64,000 bases of DNA from an uncultured Pseudomonadota bacterium (GTDB lineage: Bacteria > Myxococcota_A > Bradymonadia > Bradymonadales > Bradymonadaceae), in NCBI GenBank assembly GCA_913057905.1, contig CAJXPB010000001.1:1488001-1552000 (forward strand). Reading direction: 5' to 3'. The translations under genes were made by a program, and so were the position numbers. Positions 8,326 to 16,277 of this stretch are shown one piece after another. The notes under the pieces are model-generated. The model was not told where the DNA came from and searched no databases. It saw only the letters and a list, made by a program, of their open reading frames with translations. Position 1 is the first letter of the stretch. Each line of letters starts with the position of its first letter.

Positions 8326-9483
8326 TCAACCTCCGTCCCGGCGGCCACGATAGGTTCGACCCGCCCACTGAATCGAGTCATTGGCGCTCCAGATCCAGGA
8401 ATTGAAGGCAATGGCCACGAGCGAGACAACGGCAAATGGATGCAACAGAACCCCCTCGAAGGGATGCCGAAATCGCCACACCAGTGCGGCGCGGAGCACC
8501 ACGTTGAGTCCGACGCCGGTCAACCCGGCGCTCAGCCAGAGCGGATCGACAAGAACCCCGACCGCCGCGAGCGCTGTGACCACCCACGGGAGCACAAATG
8601 CAGCTAGATAGAGCCCGACGATCGCCAAGAGTCGAAAGGGGCCACCACCGACCCCCTCGTAGAGATTCTTCGAAAACCCCTCCCAGATCTCGGCGCCCGA
8701 TTCGTACATCCGACACGTCGCCATCTTGAATCCGTCGGCAAACAGGACCCCCTCGCCAGCTTCTTTGAAACGTCTGGAGAGGGCCATGTCATCGACGACG
8801 GCATCCCGCACCGAAGCAAATCCGCCGACGGCCTCGAGGGATTCGCGTCGAATCGCCATCAACTGGCCGTTGGCAGCCAAAAGACGCGGGTCGTCGGTCT
8901 GCCATATCAGCGTCAATGGCAGCCAACTCGTGTACGTCAGGTGCAGCAGCGGGACGATCAATCGCTCGAAGAAGGTGACCATCTGCTGGCGAGGCATGGC
9001 CGTGAAGAGTCCGACGTCCGTCCACCGGCTCATCAGGTCTCCCAGGCGGGCGAGACCACCCGGCAGAATTCGAGTATCGGCATCCAGGAAGACGAGTATA
9101 TCGCCCCGGGCTTGCTGCGCCATCCGGTGACAGGCATGCGGCTTTCCGACCCACCCCTTCGGAAGGGGCCGGCCGTCGATCAAACGAATTCGATCGTCGC
9201 GCGCGGCCCAGGACTGGACCTTTCCGGGAGTCGCGTCGGTCGAGCGGTCGTCGTAGACGAGGATCTCGTCGACTCTGGTCTCGGCCTCGATGATCGACCG
9301 GAGCGTCGCATCGATCGACTCGGCCTCGTTTCGGGCCGGAACCAGAACCGAGACGTCGCCGTCAAACGAACCGTCTGCTCGGCCGCGCGGCCACGTCGAC
9401 AGGTTGTAGAGGGTTACTCCGGCAGCCAGCGCGGGAAGCGCCGTCAGCACCACAAACCAGAGCGTTGTATCGATGGGAAGCAT
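8326..9483 (-). CDS. Membrane GT2-family glycosyltransferase of the carotenoid cluster
   Basis: 385 aa. An N-terminal membrane helix (LWFVVLTALPALAAGVTL) is followed by a GT-A domain with VSVLVPARNEAESI, VYDDRSTDAT, the metal-binding DXD in VFLDADTRI, and the acceptor-side VVDDMALSRRF. Two or more C-terminal helices follow (LLAIVGLYLAAFVLPWVV and the region after 300). This is the architecture of CrtQ-like enzymes that add sugar to a carotenoid end group. Lying between crtC and crtD, it most likely glycosylates the tertiary 1'-hydroxyl made by CrtC. The sugar is unknown. It ends two bases before the crtD start and begins eight bases from the end of crtC. Confidence 0.82.
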   Translation of the reverse strand: MLPIDTTLWFVVLTALPALAAGVTLYNLSTWPRGRADGSFDGDVSVLVPARNEAESIDATLRSIIEAETRVDEILVYDDRSTDATPGKVQSWAARDDRIRLIDGRPLPKGWVGKPHACHRMAQQARGDILVFLDADTRILPGGLARLGDLMSRWTDVGLFTAMPRQQMVTFFERLIVPLLHLTYTSWLPLTLIWQTDDPRLLAANGQLMAIRRESLEAVGGFASVRDAVVDDMALSRRFKEAGEGVLFADGFKMATCRMYESGAEIWEGFSKNLYEGVGGGPFRLLAIVGLYLAAFVLPWVVTALAAVGVLVDPLWLSAGLTGVGLNVVLRAALVWRFRHPFEGVLLHPFAVVSLVAIAFNSWIWSANDSIQWAGRTYRGRRDGG

Positions 9484-9490
9484 GCCGTCG

Positions 9491-10648
9491 TCACGAGTTC
9501 AGCATATCGGTGATCGGTCCCTCGAGGGTGTGGCGGACCAGTCGTTTGATCCGCCCCTTTTTGGGACCTGTAAACAGGGGGAGCCACATCGAATTTTCGT
9601 CTTCGTCGAGGCGGTGCACCCGCATCTGCACGAGGGGACGGTGACGGCTCAAATCGATGCGTCCCGGCCGGATCAATTCGCTGAAGCCGCGCGTCGGAGT
9701 GCCATCGTCGGCCACCCCTTCGGTGATAAACCGCATATAGAACGGCCCGCTGTCGACGACGTCTCGTTGACGCAACCGGACGACACTGCCGGCGGGATGG
9801 CCATCGTGTCCTGAACGGCTCACTCGCAGATCGCGGTGCCACTCCAGGCCCCCCATCGTGCGGTAACCGTCGCGCTCCTCCAGGTGGAGATCGGTTTCGA
9901 CCTCGACCGTTCCACCCTGATCGATCGACAGCGCGAAACACTCGGGGTCCCCGCCATCCTCCGGCCAGAGGGCATAGAAGATGCTCTCGCGTTCCCCCAT
10001 CGGCAGACGGCCCCAGATCCAACGTTCGATGCCGAGCTCATGCAACGGCAGATTTGCCGCGTTTCGATCGTGATAGGCGGCCCCGTCAAATTGATACTCC
10101 GTCTCGCCGACCCTCAGGTCGACGCTTCCTCGTGCGGGTACGGCCAGGGGGCTCCACTCGTGGCTGGCGCCGTCCTCGGTGGGACCGACGTCGAATCCGC
10201 CCTCGGACACCAAGGGAGAGGCGCCTTCGGCTCGAATGCTGCCGCGCAGCCGCTCGCCGCTACCCGGGACCGGCGCATCGAGTTCAACTCTGACCTGGCG
10301 GCGCCCATCTTCGATGCGAGAGACGCAGCGCGTCGCCCCGAATCGGAAGGTGCCGGCATCTCGATCCCACTGGACCTCGTCGGTCGGATACTCCTGGAGC
10401 AAATAACAGTCGAGTTCGCCGCCCTGGTAGACGGCGACGTTGAGGCTCGGCCGCTCGCCGGCCGGCTCGGCGCTCCCTTCACGAGCTCTCGACGCGTAAT
10501 TCGGCAGAAACGGGAGTCCATAGGACCAAATAACCACGATCCCGTTTCCCGCCTGATCGACCAGGTCGAGATACCACCAGGCAAAGCCTCCGCGGGCTTC
10601 CAGATAGCCGCGAGCGAGTGGTTGTTCGGGTTGGCGGATCGAGATCAT
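9491..10648 (-). CDS. crtC: Carotenoid 1,2-hydratase
   Basis: 385 aa. The N-terminal region FAWWYLDLVDQAGNGIVVIW, the conserved YHDRNAA block near the middle and the WIWGRL motif are typical of CrtC/hydroxyneurosporene synthase. The enzyme adds water across the terminal double bond of an acyclic psi end group, giving a tertiary 1-OH without a cofactor. Start taken at ATG10648, with AGGA six bases upstream, rather than the longer form from 10708. It is first in the leftward arm crtC-GT2-crtD and divergent from crtL, so both arms can share the control region 10649-10805. Confidence 0.87.
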   Translation of the reverse strand: MISIRQPEQPLARGYLEARGGFAWWYLDLVDQAGNGIVVIWSYGLPFLPNYASRAREGSAEPAGERPSLNVAVYQGGELDCYLLQEYPTDEVQWDRDAGTFRFGATRCVSRIEDGRRQVRVELDAPVPGSGERLRGSIRAEGASPLVSEGGFDVGPTEDGASHEWSPLAVPARGSVDLRVGETEYQFDGAAYHDRNAANLPLHELGIERWIWGRLPMGERESIFYALWPEDGGDPECFALSIDQGGTVEVETDLHLEERDGYRTMGGLEWHRDLRVSRSGHDGHPAGSVVRLRQRDVVDSGPFYMRFITEGVADDGTPTRGFSELIRPGRIDLSRHRPLVQMRVHRLDEDENSMWLPLFTGPKKGRIKRLVRHTLEGPITDMLNS

Positions 10649-10690
10649 CGACGTCCTGCAAACGAGAGACACACGGATTCGCAGTGACTG

Positions 10691-10771
10691 GGATGCAGTG
10701 CGTCGCATTCAGTTGCAACCGAGTCTGTTGTCGCCAGCCGGTATGGAACGTAAGCCTTGGCTTCTGCATCC
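10691..10771. promoter_or_regulatory. Candidate divergent ECF-type promoters between crtC and crtL
   Basis: On the plus strand GGAAC (10745-10749) is followed 14 bases later by CTGCATCC (10764-10771). On the minus strand CAAC (complement of 10712-10715) is followed 13 bases later by the same CTGCATCC (complement of 10691-10698). The matched pair facing outwards to both arms suggests one alternative sigma factor, plausibly the ECF factor encoded at 16278, reads both. Spacing differs by one base and the -35 halves are only partly alike, so this is a hypothesis. Confidence 0.35.
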
Positions 10772-10805
10772 TCCCTTTGGCTAACATCGCAATGCGCCGA
10801 AATCC

Positions 10806-12062
10806 ATGATCGAGCCCACCTACGACATTCTTATCGCCGGCGCCGGCCCCTCGGGGCTGGCATTGAGCGCGGCGTTGGCAGACCGGGCGCCAGACCTGCG
10901 GATCGGCTTGTTGTCCCCGAGACATCCCGCGCCGTGGCCCAATACCTACGGGGCGTGGCTCGACGAGCTGGAAGCCGCCGATGAGGCCGACTGCGCCGAC
11001 TACATCTGGCACGATCCCAACGTCGCCACCGGAGAGCATCGACCTCATCGACTCGACCGAGAGTACGCACTCATCGACAACGATGCACTTCGCGCATCGA
11101 TGCGAGAGCGTGCACGTGCTGGCAATGTGGAGGAAATCTCGGCGGTCGCGACGGGATACCAGCGCAGCTCCGAAGAGACCTTGGTTGTCCGCGGTCGCGG
11201 GGAGAGGACGTGGGAGGCAACGCTCGTCTTCGATGCAACGGGCCATCGGCCCACGTTGCTGAAGACACCGCAGGGAGACCCCGGCTACCAGAGGGCCTGG
11301 GGCATCGTCGCTGACGTCACCGGCGACCCCATCCCCGGCGACAGCCGAATGACTCTGATGGATTATCGCAGCGACTATCTGGCTGGAGACGCGGATCGGG
11401 AGCCGACGTTTTTGTACGCAATGCAGCTCGACGACCAGCGGTATTTTTTGGAGGAGACGTCGCTGGTCGCGCGACCTCCGGTCGAATTTGACACCCTCGA
11501 GGAGCGGCTGAATCGCCGGATGACTGCTCGGGGGGTGACCGTCGATCGGGTCATCGAGACCGAGCGGGTCAGTTTTCCGATGGGCCAGCCGCTGCCGACG
11601 TCCGACCAACCCGTCGTTGGATTCGGGGCCGCCGCCGGCATGGTCCATCCCGCCACCGGCTATATGGTGGGACCGATGTTGGGCCGCGCCGACAGGGTCG
11701 CGGGCGCAGCGGCTGACTCCGTCCGACGACTCTCGTCGGTCGATCGGCGGGCCACTCGCGTCTGGACATCCGTCTGGCCCTCCGAGCTTCGCCGCACGCG
11801 ACACCTCCTCTCGTTCGGGTTGGAGACGCTGCTCGGACTCGAGGCCGACGTCCTGCGCGATTTCTTCGAGGCGTTCTTTCAGCTCGACCGCACCGACTGG
11901 GGTGTTTATATGTCCGGTGAGGGCTCGCCCGCCGCAACGGCCCGCATCATGGCGACGGTGTTCCGTCATGCCTCCATCGGGCTTCGAGGGGAGCTGCTGC
12001 GCCGGGCACTCTCTCGCGAGGCATACCATCTCGTCCGCGCTCTGATACCGAATCGACAATGA
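10806..12062 (+). CDS. crtL: Lycopene cyclase of the CrtL (plant/cyanobacterial) type
   Basis: 418 aa flavoprotein. The N-terminal dinucleotide motif is LIAGAGPSGLALSAAL. Mid-protein FLYAMQLDDQRYFLEETSLV closely follows the FLEETSLVARP signature of CrtL/LCYB cyclases, and GAAAGMVHPATGYMVGPML matches their C-terminal motif. It folds a psi end of lycopene into a beta ring. No second cyclase is present, and crtC competes for the other end, so a monocyclic product is expected. It is first in the rightward arm; its last four bases (ATGA) overlap the start of crtW. Confidence 0.87.
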   Translation: MIEPTYDILIAGAGPSGLALSAALADRAPDLRIGLLSPRHPAPWPNTYGAWLDELEAADEADCADYIWHDPNVATGEHRPHRLDREYALIDNDALRASMRERARAGNVEEISAVATGYQRSSEETLVVRGRGERTWEATLVFDATGHRPTLLKTPQGDPGYQRAWGIVADVTGDPIPGDSRMTLMDYRSDYLAGDADREPTFLYAMQLDDQRYFLEETSLVARPPVEFDTLEERLNRRMTARGVTVDRVIETERVSFPMGQPLPTSDQPVVGFGAAAGMVHPATGYMVGPMLGRADRVAGAAADSVRRLSSVDRRATRVWTSVWPSELRRTRHLLSFGLETLLGLEADVLRDFFEAFFQLDRTDWGVYMSGEGSPAATARIMATVFRHASIGLRGELLRRALSREAYHLVRALIPNRQ

Positions 12063-12787
12063 ACCGACCCCACACAACTCGGAACAGCGTCGTGGGGGTG
12101 GTCGCCGCCGTCGGACTCCTTTCGGCATGGACGGCGCACCTGATCTGGATTCTCGGGTGGGATGTCCCCGCGACCTCGCCGCTGTGGATCGCCGGCGCCG
12201 TGATGGTTCAGACATTTCTGCACACGGGACTCTTCATCACGGGCCACGATGCCATGCACGGCACGGTCTGCCCGGCCGACTCGCGGGTCAACGATGCCCT
12301 GGGGTGGGCGGCCATCAAGCTGTACGCGCTGTTCGACTACGACACACTGCGGCGCAAGCACTGGGATCACCACGACGACCCCGTCACGGAGGACGACCCC
12401 GATTTTCACGACGGAGGAGCGGACCGATTCTGGCCCTGGTACGCCGGCTTTCTTCGGGAATACATGGGCATCTGGCAATTCATCGGGATGGCGGTGGCTT
12501 TCAACATCCTTCACCACCTGGCCGGGGTCAGCCTCTGGAACCTCAACCTTCTGTGGGTCGCCCCTTCGCTGCTCAGTACGCTGCAGCTCTTCTACTTTGG
12601 CACGTATCTTCCCCATCGACGCCCCGAAGACGGGTTCGACGACGCGCACCATGCGACGACCAACGACTTTTCTCCCTGGCTGTCCTTTCTGACCTGCTAT
12701 CACTTCGGCTACCACTGGGAGCACCACGCTCATCCCGAGACACCCTGGTGGAAATTGCCTCGGCGTCGCGCCCGGGAGTCGGATTGA
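12059..12787 (+). CDS. crtW: Beta-carotene ketolase, CrtW type
   Basis: 242 aa membrane di-iron enzyme. All histidine clusters are present: HDAMHGT, RRKHWDHH and, near the C-terminus, YHFGYHWEHHAHPETPWW, plus FGTYLPHR. Hydrophobic segments lie at about 10-30, 40-58 and 135-165. It introduces a keto group at C4 of a beta ring. The 4-base overlap with crtL implies coupled translation. CrtW and the CrtO-type ketolase are unrelated, and the His motifs clearly place this one in the CrtW group. Confidence 0.92.
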   Translation: MNRPHTTRNSVVGVVAAVGLLSAWTAHLIWILGWDVPATSPLWIAGAVMVQTFLHTGLFITGHDAMHGTVCPADSRVNDALGWAAIKLYALFDYDTLRRKHWDHHDDPVTEDDPDFHDGGADRFWPWYAGFLREYMGIWQFIGMAVAFNILHHLAGVSLWNLNLLWVAPSLLSTLQLFYFGTYLPHRRPEDGFDDAHHATTNDFSPWLSFLTCYHFGYHWEHHAHPETPWWKLPRRRARESD

Positions 12788-12860
12788 TGTGTAACTCGAC
12801 GAGGGGCGGGAGCATCTCATCGATGACCGCATCGACCACCGCCACCACACAGGAATCGGA

Positions 12861-14390
12861 ATGAACCAACAATCGGTCATTGTCATCGGCTCGGGCTTCG
12901 GAGGCCTCGCCGCCGCCGCTCGCATGCGGGCCAAGGGCTACGAGGTCACCATCCTCGAAGCACGCGATCAGCCGGGCGGACGGGCAGGTGTCTTTCATCG
13001 CGAGGGACACACCTTCGACGCCGGTCCGACCGTCATCACCGCCCCTCACCTGTTCGACGAACTCTTCGAACTGTTCGGGCGCGACCGGGAGGACTACTAC
13101 GAGCTGATGCCCGTCGACCCGTTTTACCGGGTCAAATTCCACGACGGCACCCACTTCGACTACGTCGACGACGAGGAAAAACTCCTCGATCAGATCGCCG
13201 CCTTCAACCCTCGGGATGTCGACGGCTACCGAAAACTCGCCGAGCATGCCCGCGACATCTTCGAGATCGGCTACGAGCAACTCGTCGACGAATCGTTCGC
13301 CGAGCTGGGGACCATGCTTCGGGTCATCCCCGACATGATCCGGCTCCGAAACTACAAATCGGTCTACGGACTGGTCTCCGATTACATCGAGGATGAGCGG
13401 CTTCGCCGCGTCTTCACGTTCCAGCCGCTTTTGGTCGGCGGAAATCCGTTCAGGGTGACCTCGATCTACATGTTGATCCACTGGCTCGAACGAAAGTGGG
13501 GAGTCCACTTCGCAAAGGGTGGCACCACCGCGATCGTCCACGGATTGACCCAATTGCTCGAAGACGAAGGCGTCGAGATACGCTACGGAACGCCGGTCGA
13601 GGAGATCGAGGTAGACCACCAGGGCCGGACCACGGGCGTGAAGACGGCGACGGGGGAGCGGCTGCCGGCGAGTTTCGTCATCTCGAACGCCGATCCGTCG
13701 TACGTCTACCGCGACATGATCGACAGCGAACATCTGACCTGGAACGGCTCGCTTCGGACCCGGCTGACTCGCCAGTCGATGGGCCTGTTTGTCGGGTATT
13801 TCGGAACGGATCGACAGTACGACGATATCCGCCACCACGAGATCATTCTCGGCGAGCGGTATCGGGAGCTTCTGGAGGACATCTTCGAGCGAAAAATCCT
13901 GGCCGACGATTTTTCCCTGTACCTCCACCGTCCCACGGCCTCCGACCCGAGCCTGGCGCCGGAGGGTGGCGACACCTTCTACGTGCTGTCCCCGGTGCCG
14001 AACAATCGCAGCGGGATCGACTGGTCGACACGGGGGCGCCCATATTTCGAGCGCATCCTCTCGAAGCTCGAGCGCGAGCATCTGCCCGGACTGCGGGACC
14101 ACCTGACGACCGATTTCTTTGTGACGCCCGACTACTTCGAGACCGAACTTCGGTCGGTAGCCGGAGCGGGATTCGGACCGGAGCCGCGGCTGTCACAGTC
14201 GGCCTGGATGCGCTATCACAACGTCTCCGAGGATGTGGACGGACTCTACTTCGTCGGCGCCGGGACTCACCCCGGAGCCGGCCTTCCCGGAGTCGTCAAC
14301 TCCGCGAAGGTTGTGGACAATCTCATCGAGCCGGCTCCAGAGAGGTTGTGGCGCTCAGGCGATACCGAGTATGCGAGAGCCGGCGAGTAG
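12861..14390 (+). CDS. crtI: Phytoene desaturase
   Basis: 509 aa. FAD-binding GSGFGGLAAAARMRAKGYEV, then PGGRAGVF, FDAGPTVITAP and the C-terminal YFVGAGTHPGAGLPGV are the classic CrtI landmarks. It converts phytoene to lycopene (or neurosporene). It is the closer of the two desaturases to canonical CrtI and is followed by crtB, so I assign it the main desaturation role. There is a 73-base gap after crtW, with AGGA before ATG12861. Confidence 0.92.
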   Translation: MNQQSVIVIGSGFGGLAAAARMRAKGYEVTILEARDQPGGRAGVFHREGHTFDAGPTVITAPHLFDELFELFGRDREDYYELMPVDPFYRVKFHDGTHFDYVDDEEKLLDQIAAFNPRDVDGYRKLAEHARDIFEIGYEQLVDESFAELGTMLRVIPDMIRLRNYKSVYGLVSDYIEDERLRRVFTFQPLLVGGNPFRVTSIYMLIHWLERKWGVHFAKGGTTAIVHGLTQLLEDEGVEIRYGTPVEEIEVDHQGRTTGVKTATGERLPASFVISNADPSYVYRDMIDSEHLTWNGSLRTRLTRQSMGLFVGYFGTDRQYDDIRHHEIILGERYRELLEDIFERKILADDFSLYLHRPTASDPSLAPEGGDTFYVLSPVPNNRSGIDWSTRGRPYFERILSKLEREHLPGLRDHLTTDFFVTPDYFETELRSVAGAGFGPEPRLSQSAWMRYHNVSEDVDGLYFVGAGTHPGAGLPGVVNSAKVVDNLIEPAPERLWRSGDTEYARAGE

Positions 14391-14417
14391 AGCTCACTCG
14401 AGGCCCCGTGGCTCGCG

Positions 14418-15353
14418 ATGCGCGACCGTGACATTCGACAACTCAGTCGGGAGATCCTGGCCCGACACTCTCGTTCGTTCAGTTGGGCATCACGGCTGCT
14501 ACCCGAGGACCGCCGCGATGACGCGGCGATCCTGTATGCGTTCTGCCGCCGGGTCGACGATTCGGTCGACGAAGCCGACGACGAGCGCGCCGCCCGCGAC
14601 GCCGTCGATCGCCTGCGGGCCCAGCTCGATGGAGACCTCGAACCCGACGCCGTGACCGCCGGGTTCCTGACGATCGCCAAGCGACTGGGAATCGAACTCG
14701 ATGCCGCCCGTGAGTTGATCCGCGGCGTGGCCTCGGACCTGGGGACCGTGCGATTCGACGACGATCGCGACCTGTTTCGCTACTGTTATCGGGTGGCGGG
14801 AACCGTGGGATTAATGATGGCGCCCGTCGTCGGAGCCGATGCCCCGCAGGCCCGCGCCTTCGCGGTCGATCTCGGGGTGGGGATGCAGTTGACGAACATC
14901 TGTCGAGACGTGCTGGAGGATGCCGGCCGCGGTCGAGTCTATCTGCCGGCAACGCGACTGCGCTACGCGGGCACCTCCCAGCAAGCGCTGCTCGAGGATC
15001 GCGCCGACGAGGAGGCCGTGGCAGCCGTCGTGCGAGATCTGCTCGAGATCGCGGAGCGCTATTACGAGAGTGCGCGTGCCGGGATGGCCTATATTCCCCT
15101 GCGCTCAAGGGTCGGCATCATGGCGGCCAGCCGACTGTACCGGAGCATCGGTCGTCGGCTCCTGCGCGAACACGACGGCAACCCGATGCATGGACGGACG
15201 GTCGTCCCCTGGTGGGAGAAGACGGCACGGGTCGGCGAAGCCATCACGGCGACATCGCTGGCAGCCACGAAACCGTCGGTCACCCACGACCCTGCCTTAC
15301 ACCGACACCTCGACGGGCTGCCCGGTTGCAACCCCCCGCCGACAGAGAGCTGA
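14418..15353 (+). CDS. crtB: Phytoene synthase
   Basis: 311 aa trans-isoprenyl diphosphate synthase, head-to-head type. Both Asp-rich Mg2+ sites are seen: YAFCRRVDDSVDEADD (about residue 45) and MQLTNICRDVLEDAGRGRVY (about residue 160). It condenses two geranylgeranyl diphosphates to phytoene. It starts 27 bases after crtI and ends six bases before the hydrolase gene. No crtE (GGPP synthase) is found in this window, so its substrate comes from a gene elsewhere. Confidence 0.94.
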   Translation: MRDRDIRQLSREILARHSRSFSWASRLLPEDRRDDAAILYAFCRRVDDSVDEADDERAARDAVDRLRAQLDGDLEPDAVTAGFLTIAKRLGIELDAARELIRGVASDLGTVRFDDDRDLFRYCYRVAGTVGLMMAPVVGADAPQARAFAVDLGVGMQLTNICRDVLEDAGRGRVYLPATRLRYAGTSQQALLEDRADEEAVAAVVRDLLEIAERYYESARAGMAYIPLRSRVGIMAASRLYRSIGRRLLREHDGNPMHGRTVVPWWEKTARVGEAITATSLAATKPSVTHDPALHRHLDGLPGCNPPPTES

Positions 15354-15359
15354 GGCCCC

Positions 15360-16103
15360 ATGAGCGACTTGCATTCAGTTCGATACGGCGACGGCCCCCG
15401 GGTCTTCGTCGGACTCCACGGCTGGAACGGCGGCAGCGGCATCTTCGCCTCGCTGGAGCCGCACCTCCCATCGGACGTCTCGATCCTCGCCTTCGGACTG
15501 CCGGGCTACGGAGATTCCCCGGCGCCCGAAGAGTGGTCGCTTCCGGCTGTCGGCCGCCAGATTGTCGACGCCATCGACGAGCGCGGCATCGATCGATTCT
15601 CGATTCTCGGCAACTGTTCCGGCGCGATCATCGGACTGTACGTCGCCCGTACGGCTCGGCGTCGCATCGACGAATTTCTGCTGGTCGAACCCTTCGCCTG
15701 GGTGCCCTCTTATCTGAGCATCTTTTTGACCCCGGTCGTCGGGTCGTTATTTTACTGGTCAGCCTTCGGCAACCCCGTCGGTCGTGCGATTACCAACCGC
15801 GCCCTCGCCGGCCAGCGCCAAGAGTCGACCGACATGCTCGCATCGTTCAAACGCTCGCCGTTGTGGGTGCCCATGCGGTATTTGACCCTGTTTGACGAGG
15901 CCGGCAAGGCCCGCGATTACGCGGACATCCCCGGCGAGAAGCGCATTCTGCGCGGCGACCGGACCTTCGAGGCCGTCCGCGAAAGCGTAGAGGCCTGGGG
16001 AGCCACCTGGCCCGACGCCGAAGTCCAGATTCTGGAGGGCGCGGGCCACCTGTTGCTTCAGGAGGCCCCCCGCGAGGCGGCCGCCTTCCTGTTCGACCGC
16101 TGA
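15360..16103 (+). CDS. Alpha/beta hydrolase of the carotenoid operon with a Cys in the nucleophile position
   Basis: 247 aa alpha/beta-hydrolase fold: oxyanion region GLHGWNGGSG near the start, AFGLPGYGDSP, nucleophile elbow LGNCSGAIIG (84-88 is GNCSG) and a late His in LEGAGHLLLQE. The usual GxSxG serine is replaced by Cys86; the neighbouring Ser87 is one place off the elbow tip. Dienelactone-hydrolase-like enzymes also use Cys. It follows crtB by six bases and is the last gene of the rightward crt arm, so a role in acyl transfer to or from the carotenoid glycoside is possible but unproven. The protein looks soluble. Confidence 0.8.
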   Translation: MSDLHSVRYGDGPRVFVGLHGWNGGSGIFASLEPHLPSDVSILAFGLPGYGDSPAPEEWSLPAVGRQIVDAIDERGIDRFSILGNCSGAIIGLYVARTARRRIDEFLLVEPFAWVPSYLSIFLTPVVGSLFYWSAFGNPVGRAITNRALAGQRQESTDMLASFKRSPLWVPMRYLTLFDEAGKARDYADIPGEKRILRGDRTFEAVRESVEAWGATWPDAEVQILEGAGHLLLQEAPREAAAFLFDR

Positions 16104-16120
16104 CACCCTCTCCAGAAACC

Positions 16121-16137
16121 TGTTCAAAACATATTCA
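16121..16137 (+). promoter_or_regulatory. Upstream direct-repeat pair TGTTCA/TATTCA, 11-bp pitch (putative CarH operator)
   Basis: TGTTCA at 16121-16126 and TATTCA at 16132-16137 start exactly 11 bases apart, both followed by AAA or AAG. The same pitch recurs at 16204/16215. Known CarH/LitR operators are built of 11-bp direct repeats, one per DNA-binding domain. This pair is 83 bases (about eight helical turns) upstream of the promoter-proximal pair, compatible with cooperative or looped binding. Confidence 0.5.
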
Positions 16138-16195
16138 AAGAGGCCTCATGACCCCTATTTCCCCCTGACCAGGGCATAAACTTATTCATTTCTAC

Positions 16196-16224
16196 TTGAC
16201 ACCTGTTCAAACGTTGTTCATATT
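16196..16224 (+). promoter_or_regulatory. Sigma70-type promoter of the ECF sigma gene with an embedded direct-repeat operator
   Basis: The -35 TTGACA (16196-16201) is perfect and the -10 CATATT (16219-16224) is separated by 17 bases. The spacer contains two TGTTCA repeats at 16204-16209 and 16215-16220, 11 bases apart. A protein bound there would block RNA polymerase. The predicted start of transcription is near 16231, about 47 bases before ATG16278. The downstream genes encode two CarH-like repressors, so autoregulated, light-relieved repression is the natural reading. Confidence 0.6.
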
Positions 16225-16277
16225 TGCGTCTGGACAGTGTTGGAGAGGCCACACTCCCCGTATCGGCAGGTGTAATC

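Noticed and set aside
8324-8368. Upstream in-frame start for the CrtD-like gene
   Set aside because: It would overlap the glycosyltransferase gene, and ATG8323 has a much better ribosome site.
12573-14102. A 509-codon open frame antisense to crtI
   Set aside because: crtI on the other strand has full FAD motifs; the antisense product has none.
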